Assembly: GCA_944320885.1 (NCBI GenBank) | Contig: CALUJE010000002.1 | Coordinates: 1-64,000 of the forward strand | Direction of reading: 5' to 3' | From: an uncultured Phocaeicola sp. | GTDB lineage: Bacteria; Bacteroidota; Bacteroidia; Bacteroidales; Bacteroidaceae | DNA: 64,000 bases | Shown here: positions 35,328 to 43,208 of the stretch, one piece after another | Position numbering within the stretch: the first letter of the stretch is position 1 | Layout: the number at the start of each line of letters is the position of its first letter | Notes under the pieces: model-generated | What the model was told of the DNA's origin: nothing | Databases searched by the model: none | The model's input: the letters and a program-made list of their open reading frames with translations, nothing else | Program-made: the position numbers and the translations under genes

Positions 35328-37073
35328 ATGGAAAATGAAACTTTGATTAAAGAAGTTACCGCAAAAGCCGAAAAATGGTTGACTCCTGCTTATGATGCCG
35401 AAACACAGGCAGAAGTAAAACGTATGTTGGAAAATCCTGATAAAACTGAATTGATAGAAGCTTTTTATAAAGATTTGGAATTTGGTACAGGTGGTTTGCG
35501 TGGTATTATGGGAGTAGGTTCTAACCGCATGAATATATATACCGTAGGTGCTGCTACTCAAGGTTTATCTAATTATTTGAATAAGAACTTCAAGGATTTA
35601 GATCAGATATCAGTTGTTGTTGGTCATGATTGCCGTAACAACAGCCGTCTGTTTGCTGAAATTTCTGCCAATATATTCTCTGCCAACGGCATTAAGGTTT
35701 ATTTGTTTGAAGACATGCGTCCTACTCCAGAAATGTCGTTTGCCATTCGTCATTTGGGATGTCAGAGCGGTATTATATTGACTGCTTCTCATAATCCGAA
35801 AGAATATAATGGTTACAAGGCTTATTGGGACGATGGTGCACAGGTATTGGCTCCGCACGATAAAGGTATTATTGACGAAGTAAACAAGATTGCTTCGGCT
35901 GCCGATATCAAATTTGAAGGAAATAAAGACTTGATTGTTACTATTGGAAAAGACGTTGACGATGTATATCTGGAGAAGATTAAAGGTATTTCTATCGATC
36001 CGGAAGTTATCAAGCGTCAGAAAGACCTGAGCATCGTGTATACTCCGATTCATGGTACCGGTATGATGTTGATTCCCCGTTCACTGGAGATGTGGGGATT
36101 TGAGAATGTGCATTGTGTTCCTGAGCAGATGGTTAAAGACGGTAATTTCCCGACTGTCGTTTCACCGAACCCTGAAAATGCTGAAGCTTTGACATTGGCT
36201 ATCAATCTTGCCAAGAAGATTGATGCTGATATTGTAATGGCTTCTGACCCGGATGCCGACCGTGTAGGTATGGCATGCAAGAACGATAAAGGAGAGTGGG
36301 TACTGATTAACGGTAACCAGACTTGTCTGCTGTTCTTGTATTATATTATCAGAAACCGCATTGCCATGGGTAAGATGAAGGGTAATGAATTTGTTGTTAA
36401 GACTATCGTTACTACCGAGCTTATCAAAGCCATAGCCGACAAGAACCACATTGAAATGTTCGATTGCTATACCGGATTCAAATGGATTGCACGTCAGATT
36501 CGTTTGCTGGAAGGTCAGAAACAATATATCGGTGGTGGTGAAGAGAGCTATGGTTTCCTTGCCGAAGACTTTGTTCGTGACAAAGATGCTGTTTCTGCAT
36601 GTTCTTTGCTGGCTGAGATCTGTGCATGGGCAAAAGATAACGGAAAGACACTTTACGATGTGCTGATGGAGATTTATGTTGAATATGGATTCTCTAAGGA
36701 AGTGACCGTAAATGTTGTAAAACCGGGTAAGAGTGGTGCTGATGAAATCAAGGCCATGATGGAAGGTTTCCGTGCAAATCCGCCGAAAGAACTGGGTGGT
36801 TCGAAGATTGTTCTTACCAAAGACTATAAGGTTTTGAAACAGACTGATGCTGAAGGAAAGGTTTCTGATTTGGATATGCCGGAAACATCCAATGTTATCC
36901 AGTATTTCTGCGAAGACGGAACCAAGGTTTCGGTACGTCCTTCAGGAACAGAGCCTAAGATTAAATTCTACATTGAGGCTAAGGGACAGATGAAATGTGC
37001 AGGATGCTATGAATCTGCCAATGCTGCCGCTATGCAAAAAATTGAGGGCGTAAAGAAATCATTAGGCATTTAA
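35328..37073 (+). CDS. Phosphoglucomutase / phosphomannomutase
   Basis: Interconverts hexose 1- and 6-phosphates and supplies sugar nucleotides for glycan synthesis. The 581-residue length matches the PgcA/PGM2-type alpha-D-phosphohexomutases. Landmarks are GTGGLRGIMGVG near 50, the phosphoserine loop TASHNPKEYNG near 149, the metal loop DPDADRVG near 305, sugar-binding GGEESYGF near 399 and phosphate-binding RPSGTEPKIKFY near 541. All catalytic loops are intact. Monocistronic. Confidence 0.94.
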   Translation: MENETLIKEVTAKAEKWLTPAYDAETQAEVKRMLENPDKTELIEAFYKDLEFGTGGLRGIMGVGSNRMNIYTVGAATQGLSNYLNKNFKDLDQISVVVGHDCRNNSRLFAEISANIFSANGIKVYLFEDMRPTPEMSFAIRHLGCQSGIILTASHNPKEYNGYKAYWDDGAQVLAPHDKGIIDEVNKIASAADIKFEGNKDLIVTIGKDVDDVYLEKIKGISIDPEVIKRQKDLSIVYTPIHGTGMMLIPRSLEMWGFENVHCVPEQMVKDGNFPTVVSPNPENAEALTLAINLAKKIDADIVMASDPDADRVGMACKNDKGEWVLINGNQTCLLFLYYIIRNRIAMGKMKGNEFVVKTIVTTELIKAIADKNHIEMFDCYTGFKWIARQIRLLEGQKQYIGGGEESYGFLAEDFVRDKDAVSACSLLAEICAWAKDNGKTLYDVLMEIYVEYGFSKEVTVNVVKPGKSGADEIKAMMEGFRANPPKELGGSKIVLTKDYKVLKQTDAEGKVSDLDMPETSNVIQYFCEDGTKVSVRPSGTEPKIKFYIEAKGQMKCAGCYESANAAAMQKIEGVKKSLGI

Positions 37074-37100
37074 TTCCATTAAATCATACATTTTAATGAG

Positions 37101-37152
37101 TGGGCTATATGCAGGGTTTTTATTTGAATCCTCATGTAGCCCATTTCTTTTT
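37101..37152 (+). terminator. Phosphoglucomutase terminator
   Basis: TGGGCTATAT (37101-37110) pairs with ATGTAGCCCA (37134-37143), including one G-U pair, followed by TTTCTTTTT. Confidence 0.8.
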
Positions 37153-37156
37153 GTAT

Positions 37157-37164
37157 TATCTTTG
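37157..37164 (+). promoter_or_regulatory. -7 box of MFS transporter promoter
   Basis: TATCTTTG followed by C, a perfect match 24 bp before the ATG, directly after the terminator T-run. Confidence 0.55.
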
Positions 37165-37188
37165 CACGAATTTTAGAGTAAAGATAAT

Positions 37189-38358
37189 ATGGTATTAAAG
37201 GAAAATGCCGGAATTCCGGCATCTGTTTTATGGACATTGGCTATTGTTGCCGGTATATCGGTTGCCAATCTGTATTATAACCAGCCTTTGCTGAATATGA
37301 TAAAGGCTGATTTTGGAACCAGCGAGTTTCAGACCAATATGGTAGCCATGTATGCTCAGATAGGCTATGCGGTAGGACTTCTGTTTATCATTCCCTTAGG
37401 CGATCTTTATCATCGCAAGCGTATCATAGAGGTCAATTTTTCACTTTTGGTGCTTTCTCTTTTGTCTATCGCGGTAGCGCCTTCTTTTTATCTGGTGCTG
37501 ATAGCTTCGTTTGTGACGGGAGTCTGCTCTGTTGTTCCACAAATATTTATTCCCATAGCGGCACAGTTTTCTACTCCCGAGAGGAAGGGGCGTAACGTAG
37601 GTATGGTCGTATCCGGATTACTCACCGGCATATTGGCTTCGCGTGTGATTAGCGGACTGGTTGGTGACTTATGGGGATGGCGCGCCATGTATTATATTGC
37701 CGCAGCGGCCATGGTCATCTGTTTTTTTGTTGTGATGCGGGTATTGCCTGATATAGCTCCTACGTTTAAAGGCAGTTATGGCGGATTGATGAAGTCTATA
37801 TTCTCATTGATCAGAGAATATCCTCAGTTGCGTGTTTATGCCGGAAGAGCCGGGCTGGCATTCGGTTCGTTTCTTTCATTGTGGGCATGTCTGGCTTTTA
37901 AGATGAGCCTTCCGCCTTTCAATGCAGGCAGTGATGTAGTCGGACTGTTGGGATTGTGCGGTATTGCCGGTGCCCTGTCTGCCTCTTTTGTCGGACGGTA
38001 TGTAAAGACTTTAGGGGTGAAGCGTTTTAACTATCTGGGGTGTGCCTTGATGCTGTTGGCATGGCTTCTTTTGTTTTTCGTGCCGGATGCTTATTGGAGT
38101 ATAATAGCCGGAATTATTATCATTGACATCGGTATGCAGTGTATACAGATAAGTAATCAGACAAGTATGTTTGAAGTATCGCAAAAGGCCGCCAATCGGG
38201 TCAATACTATTTTCATGACTACTTATTTTGTCGGAGGTTCGTTGGGAACTTTCCTTTCCGGTCTGGCATGGACGTGGGGATTATGGCCGGGTGTAGTTTG
38301 TGTAGGTATTTTGCTTATTCTGGGCTCCCTTTGTCTTACTTGCTTCACGCGTCATTAA
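37189..38358 (+). CDS. Major facilitator superfamily transporter
   Basis: 389 residues with about twelve hydrophobic helices. NLYYNQPLLNMI near residue 27 is the signature of a bacterial MFS subgroup (YnfM/arabinose-efflux-like). The loop 2-3 motif A appears as GDLYHRKRIIE near 66. It probably exports small molecules by proton antiport; the substrate is unknown. Single gene, convergent with a MATE efflux gene. Confidence 0.88.
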   Translation: MVLKENAGIPASVLWTLAIVAGISVANLYYNQPLLNMIKADFGTSEFQTNMVAMYAQIGYAVGLLFIIPLGDLYHRKRIIEVNFSLLVLSLLSIAVAPSFYLVLIASFVTGVCSVVPQIFIPIAAQFSTPERKGRNVGMVVSGLLTGILASRVISGLVGDLWGWRAMYYIAAAAMVICFFVVMRVLPDIAPTFKGSYGGLMKSIFSLIREYPQLRVYAGRAGLAFGSFLSLWACLAFKMSLPPFNAGSDVVGLLGLCGIAGALSASFVGRYVKTLGVKRFNYLGCALMLLAWLLLFFVPDAYWSIIAGIIIIDIGMQCIQISNQTSMFEVSQKAANRVNTIFMTTYFVGGSLGTFLSGLAWTWGLWPGVVCVGILLILGSLCLTCFTRH

Positions 38359-38380
38359 GCAATATTTTAGATAAATGGCA

Positions 38381-38430
38381 AAAAGGATAATACGACAGCT
38401 CTGATGTTGTATTATCCTTTTCTTTTTTTA
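38381..38430. terminator. Bidirectional terminator MFS / MATE
   Basis: AAAAGGATAATAC (38381-38393) pairs with GTATTATCCTTTT (38409-38421), with poly-T on the plus strand and A-rich sequence before it. Confidence 0.88.
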
Positions 38431-39768
38431 CTTGACAAAAGCAAGAATGCGTTTCTTCATCTGATAGAACCAGAAAAAGGCGCAGGCTCCTTTCAGAATG
38501 CTCGACAGGCTGACGGCCCACCATATTCCGCTTACTCCCATTCCCATAGCTACCAGATAGATGGCCAGAGGAATACGAATCAGATTACCGCCTATACTGA
38601 TGGTTGCCGGCTGAATGGTGCGTCCGGTTCCGTAAAACATTCCCTGCATGGTAATTTCCAGCATCATGAATATCTGTGAGTATCCGTCAATGCGCATAAA
38701 GATGCTTCCGGCCTCATATGCCGTCTGCTCAGGAACAAAGATGGCAAATATCTCTTTTCCCATGAAGATAAACAGAAATGTGCATGCCGTACCCAATACT
38801 CCAGTGAGCCATAAGGTAGAGCGGTAAGCTTTCAATACCCGTTCCACTTTGCCCGCGGCATAGTTCTGTGCTACAAAGGTGCTCAGTGCCGTAGAGAATC
38901 CTTGTGCCGTATTCCAGGTAATGGCTTCAATCTGTCCGCCCGCCGTAAAAGTCATCAGACCTATATGTCCTCCGGTAAGGGCTGCCAGCTTGCATATGTA
39001 CATGTTGATGAATGCGAAAAGAATATTGAGTGTGGCAGCAGGAAGTCCCAAATGAAATATGCGGTATGAATAGCGCCGTTTCAGCCTTGTATAGAATTTC
39101 AGGTTGCTGAAAAGCGTCTGTTTGTATTTCAGTTTATACAGAAACAGAGCGAATACGGCAATTTGTCCGGTTGCAGTAGCCAGTGCAGCTCCGTTAGTTC
39201 CCATGTTAAATCCGAAAATAAACAGTGGGTCGAGAATCATGTTCAGTACCAGTCCTACCGCATTGATGGCAAATGGTATCTGACTGCGTCCTGCTGCGTT
39301 GAACAGTCCGGTAAAAGTGGCCGATATGATGAAGAAAGGTAAGCCGAAAGCCACGATACGCAGATAGTCGGTAGCTGCATCGGTAATGTTTTCCTTCAAG
39401 TCGAAAAGTGTCATGATAGGATGCGCAAAGCAAAACAGTATGGTTACCCATATTACAGACAATATGGTAGCAAGCGTAATGTTGTGGGCAGCAAAAGCCC
39501 TTGCAGCCTGTTCGTCTTTCTGTCCGATGGATTGTCCTACACTGACTTCCGTTCCAACCTTGTTCAGAATGGATACCGATGTTGACATCCAAATAAGTAT
39601 ACCCACTGCTCCAATGGCAGCTACAGCCTCACTACCCAGTCGGCCTACCCATGCCATATCCGTAAGGCTATATGCCATTTGCACAAATGAGGTGGCCATG
39701 ATGGGGGCTGCCAGTTTAAACAACTGCCTTAGAATGGGGCCCGTTGTCAAGTCTCTTGTTCCCTGCAT
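38428..39768 (-). CDS. MATE-family multidrug efflux transporter
   Basis: 446 residues with twelve predicted helices in two similar halves. The start, TGPILRQLFKLAAPIMATSFVQMAYSLTDMAWVGRLG, is typical of NorM/DinF-like MATE proteins, as is the second-half start LFHLGLPAATLNILFAFINMY. It uses a sodium or proton gradient to export compounds. It lies downstream of rpoD on the same strand, beyond a weak terminator. No clear -7 box of its own was found, so read-through is possible. Confidence 0.9.
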   Translation of the reverse strand: MQGTRDLTTGPILRQLFKLAAPIMATSFVQMAYSLTDMAWVGRLGSEAVAAIGAVGILIWMSTSVSILNKVGTEVSVGQSIGQKDEQAARAFAAHNITLATILSVIWVTILFCFAHPIMTLFDLKENITDAATDYLRIVAFGLPFFIISATFTGLFNAAGRSQIPFAINAVGLVLNMILDPLFIFGFNMGTNGAALATATGQIAVFALFLYKLKYKQTLFSNLKFYTRLKRRYSYRIFHLGLPAATLNILFAFINMYICKLAALTGGHIGLMTFTAGGQIEAITWNTAQGFSTALSTFVAQNYAAGKVERVLKAYRSTLWLTGVLGTACTFLFIFMGKEIFAIFVPEQTAYEAGSIFMRIDGYSQIFMMLEITMQGMFYGTGRTIQPATISIGGNLIRIPLAIYLVAMGMGVSGIWWAVSLSSILKGACAFFWFYQMKKRILAFVK

Positions 39769-39786
39769 GATATTTTTGAAGATACT

Positions 39787-39815
39787 TAAAAGGGCATCCA
39801 GAAACCTGAATGCCC
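39787..39815 (-). terminator. rpoD terminator
   Basis: On the minus strand GGGCAT-TCAG-N4-CTGG-ATGCCC forms a hairpin with one mismatch and is followed by TTTT. It separates rpoD from the MATE gene. Confidence 0.7.
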
Positions 39816-39841
39816 CCTATACAAAAAAGTGATAATAAGTT

Positions 39842-40702
39842 TTATCCTAAATAAGCCTTTAACAGCTTGCTTTGTGGACTTGTCCGTAGTTTCCGAATCG
39901 CTTTCTCTTTAATCTGGCGAACACGTTCGCGAGTAAGACCAAATTTGTCACCAATCTCTTCAAGACTCATTTCGCGATGGTTGATACCGAAGAATGTCTG
40001 AATGATTTCTTTCTCACGGGGAGTAAGTGTGGACAGTGTTCTGTCAATTTCTTCTGATAAGGATTCGCTAACGAGTGAATGGTCGGCCATAGGAGAGTCG
40101 TCGTTAACCAATACGTCAAGCAGGCAGTTGTCTTCGCCTTCTACAAACGATGCATCTACGGAGACGTGACGGCCTGATACTCTCAGAGCGTCAGAAATCT
40201 TGTCTTCTTCAATGCCCAGTTCGTCGGCTATTTCGCCAGCCGATGCGCGGCGTTCGTTTTCTTGTTCGAATTTTGCCAGTGCTTTGTTGATACGATTGAT
40301 TGAACCAACCTGATTTAATGGCAGACGTACGATACGTGACTGTTCGGCAAGTGCTTGCAGGATAGACTGGCGAATCCACCATACGGCATAACTGATAAAC
40401 TTGAATCCACGTGTTTCGTCAAATTTCTGTGCTGCTTTTACTAAGCCGATGTTACCTTCGTCAATCAGGTCAGCCAGGCTGAGGCCCTGATTCTGGTACT
40501 GTTTTGCTACAGAAACAACGAAACGCAGGTTTGCTCTTACCAGTTTGTTAAGCGCAGCCTCGTCTCCTTTACGGATACGTTGTGCAAGTTCTACTTCTTC
40601 ATCCACTGAGATAAGTTCCTCACGGCCAATCTCACGGAGGTAAGCTTCCAGAGAAGCTGTTTCACGATTCGTAATACTTTTGTTAATCTTTAGTTGTCTC
40701 AT
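39842..40702 (-). CDS. rpoD: Primary sigma factor RpoD/SigA
   Basis: The housekeeping sigma factor, presumably the one that reads the TAnnTTTG boxes seen across this window. It has 286 residues, short because region 1.1 and the non-conserved region are absent, as usual in Bacteroidetes. Regions visible are 1.2 ([16 protein letters not shown]), 2.1-2.4 ([21 protein letters not shown] to [17 protein letters not shown]), 3 (GRHVSVDAS), and 4.2 with its helix-turn-helix ([23 protein letters not shown]). It is downstream of kdsA-kdsD with its own -7 box. Confidence 0.97.
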   Translation of the reverse strand: MRQLKINKSITNRETASLEAYLREIGREELISVDEEVELAQRIRKGDEAALNKLVRANLRFVVSVAKQYQNQGLSLADLIDEGNIGLVKAAQKFDETRGFKFISYAVWWIRQSILQALAEQSRIVRLPLNQVGSINRINKALAKFEQENERRASAGEIADELGIEEDKISDALRVSGRHVSVDASFVEGEDNCLLDVLVNDDSPMADHSLVSESLSEEIDRTLSTLTPREKEIIQTFFGINHREMSLEEIGDKFGLTRERVRQIKEKAIRKLRTSPQSKLLKAYLG

Positions 40703-40730
40703 CCGTCTCTAAAGTTTGGAAAATAGCGTG

Positions 40731-40738
40731 CAAAATTA
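40731..40738 (-). promoter_or_regulatory. -7 box of rpoD promoter
   Basis: Reads TAATTTTG followed by C on the minus strand, a perfect consensus match 29 bp before the ATG. Confidence 0.55.
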
Positions 40739-40807
40739 CATACATTTCAGGCAAACTTCCTAATAATATGCAAAAAATATTCGTTAAATTAGCTAAAGTA
40801 TTGTTCG

Positions 40808-41758
40808 TTAAATCATGCAACTGAAGTTGTCCACTATACCGATAAGGCGGTTGTTTTCGTCTACCACGAGCAGGGAGTGGATTTTATACTGGTTCAGTAT
40901 TTTTTCTATTTCCGTAATTTTTGTTTCCGGGTGAATCCGTTTGGGGTTGGGAGTCATCACTTCCGATACCTTCAAGTCAAAGAATTTTGATTTGGAGCGT
41001 TGCATGATGCGCCGCAGGTCTCCATCGGTAATAATGCCTTTTATCTCGCCGTTGTCTATGGCTACGATAAGTCCCAACTTGCCTTCACTCATATGTATGA
41101 TGGCTTCATCGAGTGTAATGTCTGTCGATACCACCGGAAGATCATCACGTCGCATTACGTCTTTGGCACGGGTCAGCAGGCGGCGTCCCAATGTGCCACC
41201 CGGATGGAAGCGGGCGAAGTCTTGTGCACGGAAGTGCCGTACCTCCATCAGTGCGCAGGCCAGTGCGTCTCCCATAGCCAGTGAGGCGGTAGTCGATGAG
41301 GTAGGTGCCAGATTGAGCGGACAGGCTTCACGCTCTACATATACGTTCAGGTGATACGTGGAGTATTGGGCTACCAGCGAATCGGGATGTCCTGTCATGC
41401 CGATGATTGGAATGTTTCGTTCCATCAGGCAGGGGATGAAGCGCAGCAGCTCGTCGGTCTGGCCGGAGTGGGAGATGACCAGTGCAATGTCGTTTGAGGT
41501 AAACATGCCAAGATCGCCGTGAAAAGCATCGAGCGGATTGACAAAGAAAGAGGGGGTGCCCGTGCTGGCCAGTGTAGCTGCTATTTTGGCACCGATGTGT
41601 CCCGACTTGCCCACGCCGGTCACGATGAGGCGTCCCTTGCAGTGATGAATGAGTTCTACTGCCTTGTCGAAGTTGTCGTCGAGCAAGGGGATGAGGTTGA
41701 GGATGGCTTGTGCCTCGTCTCTCATACATTTAATGGCATAATCTTTTATCCGGCTCAT
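40808..41758 (-). CDS. kdsD: Arabinose-5-phosphate isomerase
   Basis: Converts ribulose-5-phosphate to arabinose-5-phosphate, the substrate of KdsA, for Kdo and lipopolysaccharide synthesis. It has 316 residues. The SIS sugar-isomerase domain (about 30-170) shows VTGVGKSGHIGAKIAATLASTG and FFVNPLDAFHGDLG. Two CBS domains follow (about 205-316). Its start overlaps the end of kdsA by 4 bp, so consecutive pathway steps are co-translated. The 5' half is noticeably more GC-rich than the 3' half. Confidence 0.93.
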   Translation of the reverse strand: MSRIKDYAIKCMRDEAQAILNLIPLLDDNFDKAVELIHHCKGRLIVTGVGKSGHIGAKIAATLASTGTPSFFVNPLDAFHGDLGMFTSNDIALVISHSGQTDELLRFIPCLMERNIPIIGMTGHPDSLVAQYSTYHLNVYVEREACPLNLAPTSSTTASLAMGDALACALMEVRHFRAQDFARFHPGGTLGRRLLTRAKDVMRRDDLPVVSTDITLDEAIIHMSEGKLGLIVAIDNGEIKGIITDGDLRRIMQRSKSKFFDLKVSEVMTPNPKRIHPETKITEIEKILNQYKIHSLLVVDENNRLIGIVDNFSCMI

Positions 41759-42507
41759 AGCAACGATTCTATTACGTTTTCCAATTGAGTTGTCTTTATC
41801 ATGTTCGGGCCGTCGCTCAGTGCATTGTCAGGGTAGGGATGTACTTCGAAGAAGAATCCCGTTGCACCGAAAGCTTTGGCTGCAAGTGCCATGGCGGGTA
41901 CGAATTCACGGTTTCCGCCTGACTTTCCTCCAGCGGCTCCCGGACGTTGCACTGAGTGTGTGCAGTCCATGATGACGGTAGAGGCGAATGTCTTCATGTC
42001 GGGGATGTTGCGGAAGTCTACCACCAGGTTGTTATAGCCATACATGTTGCCGCGTTCGGTGAGCCATACATCCTTGGCTCCCGATTCCATGGCTTTTTCT
42101 ACGGGATAGCACATGTCGAGTCCTGAGAGGAATTGTGCCTTCTTGATGTTTACCACACGTCCGGTGCGGGCGGCGGCCATGAGCAGGTCGGTCTGTCGGC
42201 ACAGGAAGGCGGGAATCTGAATCACGTCGGCCACCTGGCCTACGGGTGCGGCCTGATACGATTCGTGAATGTCGGTGAGCACGCGCAGCCCGAACTCCTC
42301 CTTGATGTCGTTCAGCCAGGTGAGTCCCCGTTCCATGCCGGGCCCTCTGAACGAGTGGATGGATGTGCGGTTGGCCTTGTCGAACGAGGCCTTGAAAATG
42401 ATGTCGATGTTATACTTCTGGTTCAGGCGCACCAGTTCGCGTGCTATCTCTTTCATGAGTGAGAGCGATTCCATTACGCAGGGGCCTGCTATAAAGACTG
42501 GAGTCAT
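41755..42507 (-). CDS. kdsA: 3-deoxy-8-phosphooctulonate synthase
   Basis: Condenses arabinose-5-phosphate with phosphoenolpyruvate to Kdo-8-phosphate. It has 250 residues, slightly short for the family. FIAGPCVMES at the start places a Cys where E. coli KdsA has Asn, which marks the metal-dependent class. KASFDKANRTSIHSFRGPG near 40, TDIHE, IQIPAFLCRQTDLL near 100 and CTHSVQRPGA near 182 are the other landmarks. First gene of the kdsA-kdsD pair. Confidence 0.95.
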   Translation of the reverse strand: MTPVFIAGPCVMESLSLMKEIARELVRLNQKYNIDIIFKASFDKANRTSIHSFRGPGMERGLTWLNDIKEEFGLRVLTDIHESYQAAPVGQVADVIQIPAFLCRQTDLLMAAARTGRVVNIKKAQFLSGLDMCYPVEKAMESGAKDVWLTERGNMYGYNNLVVDFRNIPDMKTFASTVIMDCTHSVQRPGAAGGKSGGNREFVPAMALAAKAFGATGFFFEVHPYPDNALSDGPNMIKTTQLENVIESLL

Positions 42508-42550
42508 AGATTTGTCTGTTTTTGTTTACTAAACTTGTTGATAGATGACA

Positions 42551-42558
42551 CAAAGATA
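42551..42558 (-). promoter_or_regulatory. -7 box of kdsA-kdsD promoter
   Basis: Reads TATCTTTG on the minus strand, a perfect match 44 bp before the kdsA ATG. Confidence 0.6.
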
Positions 42559-42674
42559 CGAAGAAGTCTCGAACTGCCGCCTTTTTAAGACTATTTTATA
42601 TCTTCACTGCCGGGCGGCGGCGTGCGCCCTTCCGACCGTTTTGGGGGTAACGGCCTGCTTTTGTTGTAAAAAGT

Positions 42675-42706
42675 TTTGTTTGTTCCTGGAAGTTTTTTTA
42701 CTTTTG
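42675..42706 (+). promoter_or_regulatory. Strong promoter of the leader/peptide/lipoprotein locus
   Basis: TTTG (42675-42678), 20-bp spacer, TACTTTTG (42699-42706) followed by C. Both Bacteroidetes -33 and -7 elements match well, the best two-box match noticed in the window. Transcription would start near 42712. Confidence 0.7.
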
Positions 42707-42727
42707 CAGCCTGAAAAACGCATTCTT

Positions 42728-42889
42728 ATGACAAACAGATTCCATGCACAACTTACTCGCTTGCTTTTGCCCTTGCCGGATAAAAGCGTGAAGTTAACAT
42801 CTTTTATCCCCGAAGGCTTGCAGATGTGCGGAGTTTGTTTAAACACACACACACACACACATACACACACAATTATTACCTTATTATAA
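42728..42889 (+). CDS. Candidate leader ORF containing an (AC)9 microsatellite
   Basis: A 53-residue frame begins at the first ATG, about 16 nt after the predicted transcription start (MTNRFHAQLTRLL). It ends THTHTHTHTIITLL because it runs through the AC repeat, and stops at TAA 42887-42889. That is 40 nt before a strong terminator. It resembles no known protein. Its value may lie in where its translation ends: losing or gaining one AC pair moves the stop to 43011 or 43022, beyond the terminator. Whether it is translated is not known. Confidence 0.35.
   Translation: MTNRFHAQLTRLLLPLPDKSVKLTSFIPEGLQMCGVCLNTHTHTHTHTIITLL
42843..42870 (+). repeat. Dinucleotide microsatellite (AC)9-AT-(AC)4
   Basis: Nine uninterrupted AC units (42843-42860), one AT, then four more AC units (42863-42870). 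Perfect dinucleotide tracts this long are uncommon in bacterial genomes and are typical slippage sites. It lies in the transcribed leader between promoter and terminator. Confidence 0.95.
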
Positions 42890-42929
42890 TACAGGCCTCT
42901 GCACCGGTGCGTGCAGCGGTTATGCCCGT

Positions 42930-42981
42930 GCGGTTGCGGCGGAAGAGCGTAGGTTCTCTTCCTTGCCGCAACCGCTTTTTT
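42930..42981 (+). terminator. Strong intrinsic terminator in the leader
   Basis: GCGGTTGCGGC (42930-42940) pairs with GCCGCAACCGC (42965-42975), and GGAAGAG (42941-42947) pairs with CTCTTCC (42956-42962). A run of six T follows at once. It is 43 nt upstream of the peptide ATG, with no promoter box between, so the peptide and lipoprotein genes appear to depend on read-through. Confidence 0.9.
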
Positions 42982-43004
42982 GTGTCTTACCCCGATTGTT
43001 TAAT

Positions 43005-43017
43005 CTTTTAAATAGTA
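43005..43017 (+). promoter_or_regulatory. 5' leader motif shared with the HU-like gene
   Basis: CTTTTAAATAGTA ends 7 nt before the peptide ATG. The HU-like gene has CTTTTTAAATAGTA ending 6 nt before its ATG. Possibly a translation-enhancing or regulator-binding element. Confidence 0.4.
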
Positions 43018-43024
43018 TTTGACC

Positions 43025-43174
43025 ATGCAACAGGAAAATCAAGACTTGCTGAACGGTGCGGCCTACGAGGCCCCCAAGTGTGAAACAATTGAAGTGCAGA
43101 ACGAAGGAGTGCTCTGCCAGAGCATGAACGCAGAACACGGCGGCTTTGTTAGCGGCGACGAAGTACGCTGGTAA
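43025..43174 (+). CDS. 49-residue peptide of the Bacteroidales YxxPxxE(V)xxEG(V)L type
   Basis: MQQENQDLLNGAAYEAP, then KCETIEVQNEGVLCQS and a Gly/His/acidic tail ending in EVRW. It has no signal peptide or membrane segment. The pattern of Tyr-x-x-Pro, a short beta-strand-like Glu/Val stretch, EGVLCxS and a polar tail recalls small proteins often found beside fimbrillin-type lipoproteins in Bacteroidales; this is a recollection, not a search. Two Cys residues (19 and 31) could form a disulfide. It sits 34 bp before the lipoprotein gene, presumably in the same operon. Function unknown. Confidence 0.65.
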   Translation: MQQENQDLLNGAAYEAPKCETIEVQNEGVLCQSMNAEHGGFVSGDEVRW

Positions 43175-43208
43175 CTAAAAAGTACATGACTTAATAACAG
43201 AAAGGAAT

